From UBA6144 sp964399165 (lineage in GTDB: Bacteria; Bdellovibrionota; Bacteriovoracia; Bacteriovoracales; Bacteriovoracaceae): a stretch of DNA of 64,000 bases. The position numbers and the translations under genes are program-made. The stretch is taken from NCBI GenBank assembly GCA_964399165.1, contig CAYNPO010000018.1, positions 1-64,000 of the forward strand, read 5' to 3'. Within the stretch, counting starts at the first letter, position 1, and every line of letters starts with the position of its first letter. Below are positions 14,446 to 23,457 of the stretch, in pieces. Under the pieces are notes generated by a model. The model was given only the letters and a program-made list of their open reading frames with translations, was not told the DNA's origin and ran no database searches.

Positions 14446-16278
14446 GTGAAACGCGTACAGGTTGTAGATCATCTCATAAAGCAAACGCGCTTCCGGTTCG
14501 TGCTCTTCACCGTCTTGGGCGCGGGTATCGTGGTAGCCTTATCAGTACTCTCACTGCGCTACCACCAACGCGTGATCGCCCAACAGGCCGCCTTGCAGGA
14601 CCTGTACCGCAACATCAGCCGGCAAAGCGCCTTGGTGAACCAGATCGCGCTACTGGGAACCACGCTCGGCAAGCGCCTCGATACCAAAACCCATAAAGAG
14701 GTTAAGGCCGAACTTTCCGAAGCGGTCCGCAAGCTGGGGCAACAAAACGAAAATCTGCGCCGCCTTTTGCGCAACGGTCTGCCAGATGCCTTTAACGGAC
14801 CACGGGACGAGCGAGTGTTACTGCACTTGGAAACCAGGATGCAAGGCTATCTCCACCGCGCCGATCAGCTGGCTGAGCGTCCCTGGGGGCGCCATAACGG
14901 CGCCCACGCCGAGTACCTGGTCTCCCGTTCCCACGAGGACATCATCGAAACGCTGTCGGCGTTAGCGAAGAAAGCCGAGGAAGAGCACCGCCAGCAGCTG
15001 CGGGGCCTCAAAAGCGTGGGCGGCTTCCTCGTGGGGCTATGCCTGTTGGAAATCATCCTGGTCTGGGCGCTCGTCTTCCGTCCCCTGTATAAAACCATCC
15101 GCGTCCAGCACGAGAAGCTTTCAGAGGCCGTGATGCAGTCCCAGAGCGCCAGCCGGGCCAAGACCGACTTTCTGGCCAACATCAGCCACGAGATCCGTAC
15201 GCCCATGACGGCCATCCTCGGTTACGCGGAAATGCTGGACCAGGAGGACGAGCTGACCCGGGAGAAGAAACGCGAAGCCGTCCGCATCATCAACAGCAAC
15301 GCCTCCCACCTCTTGGGACTGGTAGACGAAATCCTCGACGTAGCGAAAATCGAGGCCGGGCGGATCACCCTCGCTCCAGACCGCGTGGACCTGAGCTCCT
15401 TGATGAACGAGGTTTTCGCCTTGCTTGAGGTGAAAGCCGCCGAAAAAGGCATCCGACTTGCGTTCCACCAGGAAGGCAGCACACCCAAATACGTGACCAC
15501 CGACCCCAAACGGGTCAAGCAGATCCTCTTCAACATCGTCGGCAACGCCGTGAAGTTCACCCAGGAGGGCGAGGTCCTATTGACGGCCTCCCACCACCGC
15601 AGGGAGCGGGGTGAGTACTTGGAATTCATCGTGAGCGACACTGGGCCGGGCATCGCCTCCCACAAACTCGGCAAGCTGTTCGCGCCCTTCCAGCAAGCGG
15701 ACACGTCTGTCAGCCGGCGCTACGGGGGGACTGGCCTGGGGCTAGCGCTCTCCCGTGGACTGGCCCTTGCCATGGGCGGCGACATTTCCATCGTCAGCAC
15801 GGCGCCCGGGAAGGGGACCACCTTCCGCGTGGTGATCCAGGCTTCAGCGGCGGAGGCACCAGAAGTGAAGGCCGCAGAAGCGCCCTCCATGACCGAGCGG
15901 GCGCTGGCGGGCGCCCACCTCCTCGTGGTGGATGACGCCGCCGAGAATGCACGCCTGTTCCAACTCAATCTGGCTTCCGCTGGGGCCAAGGTCGACGTCG
16001 CCCAGGGCGGTGACGAGGCCCTGAACCTTGCCCGTGCGCGCCACTACCACTTGGTGTTGCTCGACTTGCAGATGCCCGGCAAGGATGGCTTTCAAGTCTT
16101 GCGCGAGTTGCGCGAGCATGGCTTCTCGGGGCCCGTTGTGGCACTCACGGCCCATGCCATGGAAGAAGAGCGCCGCAAAACACGGCTGGCGGGCTTCGAC
16201 GGCCATGTGACGAAGCCGATACCTTCCTCGCAGCTCGTCGCTACAGTAGCGAATTTCCTCGGTTCTCCTGTGGTGTAA
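14446..16278 (+). CDS. Membrane hybrid sensor histidine kinase
   Basis: 610 residues. Membrane segment at ~18-38, a periplasmic helical sensor of ~150 residues, a second membrane segment at ~195-212, then a cytosolic HisKA domain (FLANISHEIRTPMTAILGYAEML), the HATPase domain (N-box NIVGNAVKFTQEG, G1 DTGPGI, G2 GGTGLGLALSRGLA) and a C-terminal receiver (VVDDAAENARLF; Asp in LVLLDLQMPGKDG; Lys in HVTKPIPSSQL). GTG start at 14446 with AAGGTCCGGGT upstream. The sensor has no recognised ligand-binding fold; it looks like a four-helix-bundle type. Downstream lie DUF1328 and DUF2383 stress genes, possible targets of the pathway. Confidence 0.93.
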   Translation: MKRVQVVDHLIKQTRFRFVLFTVLGAGIVVALSVLSLRYHQRVIAQQAALQDLYRNISRQSALVNQIALLGTTLGKRLDTKTHKEVKAELSEAVRKLGQQNENLRRLLRNGLPDAFNGPRDERVLLHLETRMQGYLHRADQLAERPWGRHNGAHAEYLVSRSHEDIIETLSALAKKAEEEHRQQLRGLKSVGGFLVGLCLLEIILVWALVFRPLYKTIRVQHEKLSEAVMQSQSASRAKTDFLANISHEIRTPMTAILGYAEMLDQEDELTREKKREAVRIINSNASHLLGLVDEILDVAKIEAGRITLAPDRVDLSSLMNEVFALLEVKAAEKGIRLAFHQEGSTPKYVTTDPKRVKQILFNIVGNAVKFTQEGEVLLTASHHRRERGEYLEFIVSDTGPGIASHKLGKLFAPFQQADTSVSRRYGGTGLGLALSRGLALAMGGDISIVSTAPGKGTTFRVVIQASAAEAPEVKAAEAPSMTERALAGAHLLVVDDAAENARLFQLNLASAGAKVDVAQGGDEALNLARARHYHLVLLDLQMPGKDGFQVLRELREHGFSGPVVALTAHAMEEERRKTRLAGFDGHVTKPIPSSQLVATVANFLGSPVV

Positions 16279-16371
16279 ATAGTTCCACAAAGAAATGAAC
16301 CGGGCCCCAAGAGCCCTCCGCGCATACCACCTATCATGGACCTAACCCGAATAACCCACAGAGGAGGGTGT

Positions 16372-16569
16372 ATGTTGAGTTGGGCCCTGATTTTCTTCGT
16401 TTTCTCCCTGATCGCCGCCGTTTTCGGTTTTAGCGGTATCGCCGCCGCATCCGCGGGGGTCGCACAGATCCTCTTCTACGTGTTCTTGGTGCTGTTCGTG
16501 ATCTCCTTGCTGACCGGGCTGGCCCGTCGCGGGAGCGTCACCACCCGCAACGTAGACCGCTTGCCGTAA
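16372..16569 (+). CDS. DUF1328 small membrane protein
   Basis: 65 residues. MLSWALIFFVFSLIAAVFGFSGIAAASAGVAQILFYVFLVLFVISL gives two transmembrane helices joined by a short Gly/Ala hairpin, the exact layout of the DUF1328 (YtjA) family; a short cationic tail follows. AGAGGAGG precedes the ATG at 16372. The function of the family is unknown, but members are often induced by envelope or osmotic stress. A CCACCT half-site like those of the 14080 operator lies 40 bases upstream. Confidence 0.9.
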   Translation: MLSWALIFFVFSLIAAVFGFSGIAAASAGVAQILFYVFLVLFVISLLTGLARRGSVTTRNVDRLP

Positions 16570-16661
16570 TCTGGATCGCGTTTACCTGCATGGCGCCCGG
16601 GACGGTGGGAATCCACCGCCAGCATGAACCGGGCGCCGGAACTGGAACCTTAGAGGGTTGT

Positions 16662-17141
16662 ATGTTCGAAGCTAATTACGAGAAAACCGCGGAACCTGCC
16701 GCAGGTAATTCACTCACCGCCGCCAACGATATGAACCGCCTTCTGCGCGGAGAGATCGCTGCCGCCGAGGCTTATCACCAGGTGTTGGCCAAGGTGGCGC
16801 GGAATGCCGAGACCTCCCGGCTGCAAGAATTCCTGGACGACCACAATGAGGCCATCGCCTATTGGCGGGCACGAGTGACGGGATCAGGAGCCGAAGCGGA
16901 CTCCTCATCCGGCGCCTGGGGGACCACGGTGGAGACTTTCGTGGGGACCGCCAAGTTACTCGGTGATTCTGCCGCCCTCGCGGCCTTGCGAGAAGGTGAG
17001 GAGCATGGCCTCAACCAGTACGAGGAACTGTTGGAGTCCGTGACATTACCTGAGGCTTGCCGCGAACACGTCAGGGATGTCCTCATCCCTAACCAGCACA
17101 AACATATCAACGGGCTCGAAGCGCTCATGCGCGTGCAGTAA
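16662..17141 (+). CDS. DUF2383 (PA2169-type) ferritin-like four-helix protein
   Basis: 159 residues. The N-terminal part (NDMNRLLRGEIAAAEAYHQVLAKV) and the later EGEEHGLNQYEELLES contain the Glu/His pattern of a ferritin-like bundle, as in DUF2383/PA2169 proteins; AIAYWRARVTGSG links the helices. The ATG at 16662 has GAGGG nine bases upstream; the frame extends to 16590 without similarity. Whether the Glu/His set binds a di-metal centre cannot be decided here. Part of the stress block and followed by a short GC-rich terminator-like hairpin. Confidence 0.8.
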   Translation: MFEANYEKTAEPAAGNSLTAANDMNRLLRGEIAAAEAYHQVLAKVARNAETSRLQEFLDDHNEAIAYWRARVTGSGAEADSSSGAWGTTVETFVGTAKLLGDSAALAALREGEEHGLNQYEELLESVTLPEACREHVRDVLIPNQHKHINGLEALMRVQ

Positions 17142-17152
17142 GCAGCGCGCCG

Positions 17153-17169
17153 CCCCGATCGGGGGTTTT
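17153..17169 (+). terminator. Short hairpin terminator after DUF2383
   Basis: CCCC-GATC-GGGG followed by GTTTT and, four bases on, TTTACC. The stem is only 4 bp, so the call is modest. Confidence 0.45.
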
Positions 17170-17198
17170 GCCTTTACCCCCTTCCAAGGGGGCGTGCT

Positions 17199-18890
17199 AT
17201 GATCCCGGGCATGTCCCGCACTGTCACCATCGCCTGCGCCTCGGCCTTTTGGGGTGACACGCCCCTGGCCGTGGGCCAGATCCTGCGCACCCCGCAGTTG
17301 GATTACATCGTTTTCGACTACCTTGCCGAGGTCACCATGACCTTGCTCGCCAAGGCCCGCTCGAAAAATCCGGATGCGGGTTACGCCACCGATTTCCTGG
17401 GAGACGTGGTAGAGGCGCACTTGCCCGAAATCCTCCGACGCGGAATTCGTCTCGTGAGCAACGCCGGTGGCATGAATCCCACAGCCCTCAAGGCCAAGGT
17501 CGTGGAAGCCGCTGCCCGGCAAGGACTCAACCCGCGAGTGGTTTGCGTGCTGGGTGACGATGTGCTCGCCCATGCCCCCGCGGGTAGCGCCAGCGCCAAC
17601 GCCTACCTGGGCGCTCCGGGCATCGTGGCCGCCTTGGCCGCCGGCGCCGACATCGTCATCACTGGGCGAGTAGTGGACACAGCGGTGGTACTGGGACCCT
17701 TGGTGCATGAATTTGGATGGGGCTGGGATGAGTACGACAAGCTGTCCCAGGGCAGCCTCGCCGGCCATATCGTCGAGTGCGGGACCCAGTGCACCGGCGG
17801 CAACTTCACTGACTGGTCCGCAGTTCCCTCACGCCATGACGTGGGTTTTCCCATCCTGGTCTGCCATCCCGACGGACGTTTCCAGATCACCAAACCCCCG
17901 GGCACCGGTGGGCTCGTCTCGCCCGGCACCGTGGCGGAGCAGGTGGTGTATGAAATCGGCGATCCCCGGTTCTTCCTCCTGCCCGACGTTACCTGCGATT
18001 GGAGCCAGGTAGAACTCCGCCCGCTCGCCACAGACGTGGTGGAGGTGAGCGGAGCTCAGGGTTTCTCTCCTTCCACCACCTACAAAGTCTGTGCCACACG
18101 CGTGCAAGGTTACAAGCTCAGCGCCACCGCGTTTATCGGTGGCGGGGACGCGGTGGCAAAAGCACGCTCCGTGGGGGAAGCCTTGCTTGAACGATGCGCC
18201 CGGGAGCTGATTAAGCGGCAGCTTCCGCCCTGGGATGAAACCCGTCTGGAGGCCCTGGGCGGGGGAGAAGAGGCGCTGCTTCGCCTGTCGGCGGCGCACG
18301 CATCGGCGGCAGCTTTGGACATCCTCTCCAAGGAAGTGGCTCCGGCAGCCACTTCGCTTGCTCCGGGCATGTCCAACATGCTCGGTGGGCGACCTTCCCC
18401 CACCCCGCGGGTGAAGCTTGAATGCTTTCTGCTTCCCAAGTCCACGGTGCCGGTTACCCTGGACGACGGCACCGCCGTCTCCGTCCCCCCCGGCGAGGAG
18501 AGGCAGCCACCAGGCCAAGACGCCCGATCCGCCACTACCTCGGTCGTGGGAGTTCCCACGCCCCTCCACCGAGTGGCGCTGGCCCGCAGTGGGGACAAGG
18601 GTAACCACGCCAACATCGGCCTCATCGCGCGGCGACCCGAACTGGTCCCGCTTCTCCGAAGCCAGGTGACCACCGAAAGGGTCGCCGCCCATTTCGCCGG
18701 GGAGTTCGAAGTGGGCGTGCCCGCAAAAGTCGAGCGCTGGGAGCTGCCGGGACTCCATGCCTTCAACTTCCTCCTGCACGATTGCTTAGGTGGTGGGGGT
18801 TCCTGGAGCTTGCGTGTCGATCCCCAGGGGAAAACCTTTGCCCAACGACTCCTGCAAATGACCATTAACGTGCCCAAGGAACTCCTGTGA
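17199..18890 (+). CDS. AtuA-like protein (DUF1446) with C-terminal ferredoxin-fold domain
   Basis: 563 residues. The large N-terminal part is DUF1446 (IACASAFWGDTPLAVGQIL, LVSNAGGMNPTAL, ADIVITGRVVDTA, VECGTQCTGGNFTDW). The last ~110 residues form the AtuA-like ferredoxin-fold domain (ALARSGDKGNHANIGLIAR, HAFNFLLHDCLGGGGSWSLR). Named after AtuA of acyclic terpene utilisation; the reaction is not established. AAGGGGG precedes ATG 17199; a second ATG (17211) has none. First gene of a five-gene operon whose members overlap by stop/start (GTGA with the next gene), so it probably acts on the same branched acyl-CoA pathway. Confidence 0.88.
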   Translation: MIPGMSRTVTIACASAFWGDTPLAVGQILRTPQLDYIVFDYLAEVTMTLLAKARSKNPDAGYATDFLGDVVEAHLPEILRRGIRLVSNAGGMNPTALKAKVVEAAARQGLNPRVVCVLGDDVLAHAPAGSASANAYLGAPGIVAALAAGADIVITGRVVDTAVVLGPLVHEFGWGWDEYDKLSQGSLAGHIVECGTQCTGGNFTDWSAVPSRHDVGFPILVCHPDGRFQITKPPGTGGLVSPGTVAEQVVYEIGDPRFFLLPDVTCDWSQVELRPLATDVVEVSGAQGFSPSTTYKVCATRVQGYKLSATAFIGGGDAVAKARSVGEALLERCARELIKRQLPPWDETRLEALGGGEEALLRLSAAHASAAALDILSKEVAPAATSLAPGMSNMLGGRPSPTPRVKLECFLLPKSTVPVTLDDGTAVSVPPGEERQPPGQDARSATTSVVGVPTPLHRVALARSGDKGNHANIGLIARRPELVPLLRSQVTTERVAAHFAGEFEVGVPAKVERWELPGLHAFNFLLHDCLGGGGSWSLRVDPQGKTFAQRLLQMTINVPKELL

Positions 18891-20491
18891 TCCTCACCAG
18901 CCAGCTGGACCCGCACTCCCCGGAATTCGCCTCTAACCGCAGGGCCCTGGAAAAATCCGTGGGTGAATTCCGTGCGCTGGAAGCCGCGGTGGTTGCCAAG
19001 TCCGTGGAGACCAAGAAGACTGGCGACTCAGTGAAGCTCCCTCCGCGCGAAAGACTAAAGCTGTTGCTGGATCCTGGCGCGCCCTTCCTGGAAATCGCGA
19101 GCCTCGCGGGCCTTTTCATGCACGACGACGAGGATGGAAGCCTGGCGGGAGGGGGGCTGATTGCCGGCATCGGCTTCATCGAGGACACCCGCTGTCTGGT
19201 GGTGGTCAACAACTACACGGTGAAGGGCGGTACCATTTCACCCAGCGGCCTCAAGAAAATCCTGCGTCTCCACGAGATCGCCATCCAGAACAAATTGCCG
19301 CTGGTAACCCTGGCCGAGTCAGGCGGAGCCAACCTCAACTATGCCGCCGAAGTCTACATGGAAGGGGCCCGGGCCTTCGCCAACCAGGCACGCCTCTCCG
19401 CGGCCGGCGTTCCCCAGGTCACGGTGGTCCATGGCAACGCCACCGCCGGTGGCGCCTACCAGCCCGGCCTCTCCGACACCATCATCCTAGTCCGTGGCAA
19501 AAGCAAGATGTTCCTCGCCGGCCCTCCGCTCGTGAAAGCGGCCACGGGTGAAGACGCCGACGACGAAACCCTGGGGGGCGCCGACATGCACGCCCGGGTG
19601 TCCGGTACCGGCGAGCACCTCTGCCTGGATGACGCCGAGGCCATCGGCACCGCCCGGCGCGTGGTGCGCGATTGGGGCTGGCAAACCGCCCCCGGGACCC
19701 GCCCGGACTGGCGTGAACCCAGGCACTCCTCAGAGGAACTCATAGGAGTAGTTCCGGAAAACGCGAAACGGCCCTACGACGTGCGCGAAATCCTCGCCAG
19801 GCTCCTGGATGGGTCGGAGTTCGAGGAATTCAAGGCCGACTACGACCAGCAAACCATTTGTGGCCGTGGCCGGATATACGGACGCGTGTGCGGGTTCATC
19901 GGTAACAATGGGCCCATCACGGCCAAAGGCGCGGGCAAAGCGGCCCAGTTCATCGAAGGATGCGAGCAAACCGGCACGCCGTTGGTCTTCCTCCACAACA
20001 CCACCGGCTTCATGGTGGGCACGGAGTCCGAGCACCAGGGCATCATCAAGCAAGGCTCCAAGATGATCCAGGCGGTGGCCTGCGCCAGTGTCCCCAAGAT
20101 CTCGATTCTGGTAGGGGGATCCTTCGGCGCCGGCAACTACGCCATGTGCGGGCGCGGCTTTGATCCGCGCTTCATCTTCGCCTGGCCCAACGCCCGCACC
20201 GCGGTCATGGGTGGCGAGCAGGCCGGCAAGGTCTTGCGGATCGTGGCCGAGGAGAAGGCGCGCCGCCTGGGCCAGACCCCCGACGAAGCTAAGCTCAAGG
20301 CCATGGAAGAGAAAACCGCCGCCCAGCTGGACGCGAGTTCCACCGCCCTCTTCGCCACCGCCCGGCTGTGGGACGACGGCATCATCGATCCGCGGGACAC
20401 CCGCAAGGTCCTGGGCTTCGTGCTCGACACGTGCCTGGAGGCCGAGTCGCGCCGACTGCGCGGCAATATTTTCGGCGTTCCACGCCACTGA
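18887..20491 (+). CDS. Biotin-dependent acyl-CoA carboxylase, carboxyltransferase (beta) subunit
   Basis: 534 residues, the usual length for methylcrotonyl-/geranyl-CoA carboxylase beta chains. The two crotonase-like halves are seen: N-half ESGGANLNYAAEVYMEG and GNATAGGAYQPGLSD, C-half FLHNTTGFMVGTESEHQGIIKQGSKM and GSFGAGNYAMCGRGFDPRFIF with WPNARTAVMGGEQAGKVL. It transfers CO2 from carboxybiotin to an acyl-CoA. GTG start overlaps the AtuA-like stop (GTGA). The partner biotin subunit is at 21652. Methylcrotonyl-CoA (leucine), isohexenylglutaconyl/geranyl-CoA (terpenes) or a related branched enoyl-CoA are all possible substrates. Confidence 0.92.
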   Translation: MILTSQLDPHSPEFASNRRALEKSVGEFRALEAAVVAKSVETKKTGDSVKLPPRERLKLLLDPGAPFLEIASLAGLFMHDDEDGSLAGGGLIAGIGFIEDTRCLVVVNNYTVKGGTISPSGLKKILRLHEIAIQNKLPLVTLAESGGANLNYAAEVYMEGARAFANQARLSAAGVPQVTVVHGNATAGGAYQPGLSDTIILVRGKSKMFLAGPPLVKAATGEDADDETLGGADMHARVSGTGEHLCLDDAEAIGTARRVVRDWGWQTAPGTRPDWREPRHSSEELIGVVPENAKRPYDVREILARLLDGSEFEEFKADYDQQTICGRGRIYGRVCGFIGNNGPITAKGAGKAAQFIEGCEQTGTPLVFLHNTTGFMVGTESEHQGIIKQGSKMIQAVACASVPKISILVGGSFGAGNYAMCGRGFDPRFIFAWPNARTAVMGGEQAGKVLRIVAEEKARRLGQTPDEAKLKAMEEKTAAQLDASSTALFATARLWDDGIIDPRDTRKVLGFVLDTCLEAESRRLRGNIFGVPRH

Positions 20492-20500
20492 GGAGACAGC

Positions 20501-21655
20501 ATGTTCCACACGCCCGAGCACGAGGAACTCCGCCGCAGCGTTCGCTCCTTCGTGGAAAAAGAGATCAATCCCCAGGTGGAGGAGTGGGAATCCGCCGGCC
20601 GCTTCCCGGCCCATGAACTGTTCCGGAAAATGGGCCAACAGGGCTTCCTCGGCATCCACAAGCCCGCCGCCTACGGTGGACTGGGCCTGGACGCCTCCTA
20701 CAACCTGGTGTTCGCCGAGGAAATGGGCGGGTGTCGCCACGGCTCAGTGCCCATGGCGGTGGGCGTGCAGACCGACATGTGCACCCCGGCCCTGGCCATC
20801 CACGGGAGCGACGAGCTTCGACGTGAATTCCTCGCGCCCGCCATCAGCGGGGAGATGGTGGGCTGCATCGGCGTCAGTGAGACGGGGGCAGGCTCCGACG
20901 TCGCCAGCTTGAAGACCATCGCCAAAAAAGACGGCGGCGACTGGGTCATCAACGGCAGCAAGATGTGGATCACCAACGGCGCCCAGGCGGACTTCATGTG
21001 CCTGCTCGCCAACACCTCCGAGGGCGCTCCCCACAAGAACAAGACCCTCATCATCGTCCCCATGAAGTCCAAGGGCGTGTCCGTGTCGGCCCCCTTTGAT
21101 AAGATCGGCATGCGCGCTTCGGACACCGTGCAGGTCTTCTTCGACAACGTGCGGGTACCCCTGCGACACACGATCGGTGCCGAGAATGAGGGGTTCACCC
21201 TGCAAATGCGCCAGTTCGTCGACGAGCGCTTGTACGCCGCCGCCTCCTGCCTTAAACGCCTCGAATGGTGCATCTCCGACACCATCGCTTACGCCGGCCA
21301 GCGCCAGGCCTTCGGGCAAACCATCCTGGACCAGCAAGTGGTGCACTACCGCCTGGCCGAGCTTCAGACAGAGGTCGAGGCCCTGCGCGGCCTCACTTAC
21401 CGGGCCTGCGAGGCGCTAGTGCGCGGGCAGGACGCCACCCCCCTGGCTTCCATGGCCAAGCTGAAGGCGGGCCGCCTCTCACGCGAAGTCAGCGATGCCT
21501 GCCTCCAGTACTGGGGAGGCATGGGCTTCATGACGGAAAACGCCATCGCCCGGTCTTTCCGCGACGGACGCATTCTCTCCATCGGCGCTGGGGCCGACGA
21601 GGTCATGCTGGGGATCATCTGCAAGTACATGGGAACGCTCCCCAAACGCCGATGA
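20501..21655 (+). CDS. Acyl-CoA dehydrogenase
   Basis: 384 residues, standard size. FAD and substrate motifs: GCIGVSETGAGSDVASLKTIA, GSKMWITNGAQADF, ERLYAAASCLKRLEWC, QAFGQTILDQQVVHYRLAEL, YWGGMGFMTENAIARSFRDGRILSIGAGADEVMLGII. In most short- and branched-chain members the catalytic Glu lies in helix G or in a YEG segment near the C-terminus; here the terminal segment reads IGAGADEV, so the base must be sought elsewhere or at the Glu of this segment. GAGGAGAC precedes the ATG, 9 bases after the carboxylase stop. Supplies the 2-enoyl-CoA for carboxylation. Confidence 0.92.
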   Translation: MFHTPEHEELRRSVRSFVEKEINPQVEEWESAGRFPAHELFRKMGQQGFLGIHKPAAYGGLGLDASYNLVFAEEMGGCRHGSVPMAVGVQTDMCTPALAIHGSDELRREFLAPAISGEMVGCIGVSETGAGSDVASLKTIAKKDGGDWVINGSKMWITNGAQADFMCLLANTSEGAPHKNKTLIIVPMKSKGVSVSAPFDKIGMRASDTVQVFFDNVRVPLRHTIGAENEGFTLQMRQFVDERLYAAASCLKRLEWCISDTIAYAGQRQAFGQTILDQQVVHYRLAELQTEVEALRGLTYRACEALVRGQDATPLASMAKLKAGRLSREVSDACLQYWGGMGFMTENAIARSFRDGRILSIGAGADEVMLGIICKYMGTLPKRR

Positions 21656-23457
21656 ACAACCTCACTCCCCTCTTCATCGCCAACCGCGGCGAAATCGCCT
21701 GCCGGATCATCCGCACCGCCCAGAGACTGGGGATACGCACGGTGCTGGGGTACAGCGAGGCGGACCGCCGCACGCTGGGCGTGGAGATGGCCGACGAAAC
21801 GGTCTGTCTGGGCCCGGCCCGCGCCAACGAATCCTATCTGGACCAAGATCGTGTATTGTCCGCGGCCATCCGGGCCGGCGCGCGGGCGATCCATCCAGGA
21901 TACGGGTTCCTGTCGGAGAATGCCCAATTCGCCCGCAAAGTCCTGGACGCGGGCCTGGTTTGGGTCGGGCCCAGTCCCGAGGCCATGGAAAAGCTTTCAA
22001 GCAAGAGCAAGGCCAAGGAACTGGCCCGCAGGGTCGGCGTCCCGGTCTCTCCCGGCCATGAGGGTGCCCAAGATGAGGCAAGTCTCCTCCTCGCCGCCCG
22101 CCGAGCCGGCTACCCTGTTCTCCTCAAAGCCGCCGCTGGCGGCGGAGGCCGCGGCATCCGACTGGTCCGGGACGACCAAGACCTCAAGACCCAACTTCCC
22201 CTCGCCCGCTCAGAAGCGCTCAACGCCTTCGGCAGCGACGAAATCCTCCTCGAGAAATACGTCACGGACGCCCACCACATCGAGGTTCAGGTGTTCGGGG
22301 ACGTCCATGGGAACGTGGTGCACCTGGGGGAGCGCGATTGCTCGGCCCAACGCCGTCATCAGAAAGTGCTGGAGGAATCGCCGTCACCGGCGTTGACGCC
22401 CGAGCGACGCTTGGAGATATGCTCGGCCGCCGTTCGCCTGGCACGCGCCGCGGGCTATGCCAATGCGGGCACCGTGGAGTTTCTGGCGACCAAGGACGCT
22501 TTCTACTTCCTGGAAGTCAACACCCGCCTCCAGGTGGAGCACACCGTGACGGAGATGGTGACCGGGCTGGACCTGGTGGAATGGCAGCTGCTGGTGGCGG
22601 CGGGCGGGCGGCTTCCCCTTTCCCAGCAGGAAATCCGCTTCTCCGGACACGCCGTGCAGGCACGTTTGTACGCCGAGGACCCCTACCAGGACTTCCGTCC
22701 GCAGACCGGCCGGGTGGAAGGCCACCTTTTCCCCGAGGGGGCGCGTGTCGACCATTTCCTCACCTCGGGCACCACGGTTTCTCCGTTCTACGACTCCATG
22801 TTGGCCAAGGTCATCGTCCATGCCCCGGACCGCGTCACCGCACTCAAGGACATGGGAGCGGCCCTGAACCGGACCGTGGTGGCGGGCCTCACCACCAACC
22901 GCGACTACCTCGTACAGATCCTCGCCCAGGATTTCTTCCGCTCAGGCACCACCACCACGAAAACCCTGGAACAGACCACATTCACCCGCCAGCAACCCCC
23001 ATTCTCCGAAGAGCCCGCGCGCATCGCCGCCCGGGCCTTCGCCCAGCGCTTCGAGGGCAAACATGGCCCACTGAGCGGTTGGAGCAGCGGGACCATGCCG
23101 GCAAGCCCAGATACGGCTCCCGATGTTCCTCTGATCGTTACGGAGCAGGGCGTGGATTTCATATGGCAGGGCCAGCACTACCACGTGACCAATCCCCTCT
23201 CCGCACGAGACCGAAACACCGGGTCCGCCGACCCTGACACGGTCATTTCCCCGATCGACGGCACTCTTACCGACGTGCGCGTCTCAGAGGGGCAATCAGT
23301 GCGTGCCGGAGATGTTCTAGCCGTGGTAGAAGCCATGAAGATGCAAATGGAGCTGAAGGCTCCCCGCGACGGCCGCATCGCCCGGGTCACTACACAGGCT
23401 GGATCCCAGGTGAAAAACCGACAACCCCTTTTCCAACTCGCCCCGGAGGCCCCATGA
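21652..23457 (+). CDS. Biotin-dependent acyl-CoA carboxylase, biotin carboxylase/carrier (alpha) subunit
   Basis: 601 residues. ATP-grasp biotin carboxylase (FIANRGEIACRIIRTAQRLGI, IHPGYGFLSENAQFA, GGGGRGIRLVRDD, ERDCSAQRRHQKVLEESPSP, FLEVNTRLQVEHTVTEMVTG), a linker of ~130 residues, then a biotinyl carrier domain with VVEAMKMQMELKAP (biotinylated Lys) close to the C-terminus. Start ATG at 21652 overlaps the dehydrogenase stop as ATGA; reading upstream of it only translates the dehydrogenase in another frame. Shorter than typical MccA (~650), mostly in the linker. Works with the beta subunit at 18887. Confidence 0.93.
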   Translation: MNNLTPLFIANRGEIACRIIRTAQRLGIRTVLGYSEADRRTLGVEMADETVCLGPARANESYLDQDRVLSAAIRAGARAIHPGYGFLSENAQFARKVLDAGLVWVGPSPEAMEKLSSKSKAKELARRVGVPVSPGHEGAQDEASLLLAARRAGYPVLLKAAAGGGGRGIRLVRDDQDLKTQLPLARSEALNAFGSDEILLEKYVTDAHHIEVQVFGDVHGNVVHLGERDCSAQRRHQKVLEESPSPALTPERRLEICSAAVRLARAAGYANAGTVEFLATKDAFYFLEVNTRLQVEHTVTEMVTGLDLVEWQLLVAAGGRLPLSQQEIRFSGHAVQARLYAEDPYQDFRPQTGRVEGHLFPEGARVDHFLTSGTTVSPFYDSMLAKVIVHAPDRVTALKDMGAALNRTVVAGLTTNRDYLVQILAQDFFRSGTTTTKTLEQTTFTRQQPPFSEEPARIAARAFAQRFEGKHGPLSGWSSGTMPASPDTAPDVPLIVTEQGVDFIWQGQHYHVTNPLSARDRNTGSADPDTVISPIDGTLTDVRVSEGQSVRAGDVLAVVEAMKMQMELKAPRDGRIARVTTQAGSQVKNRQPLFQLAPEAP

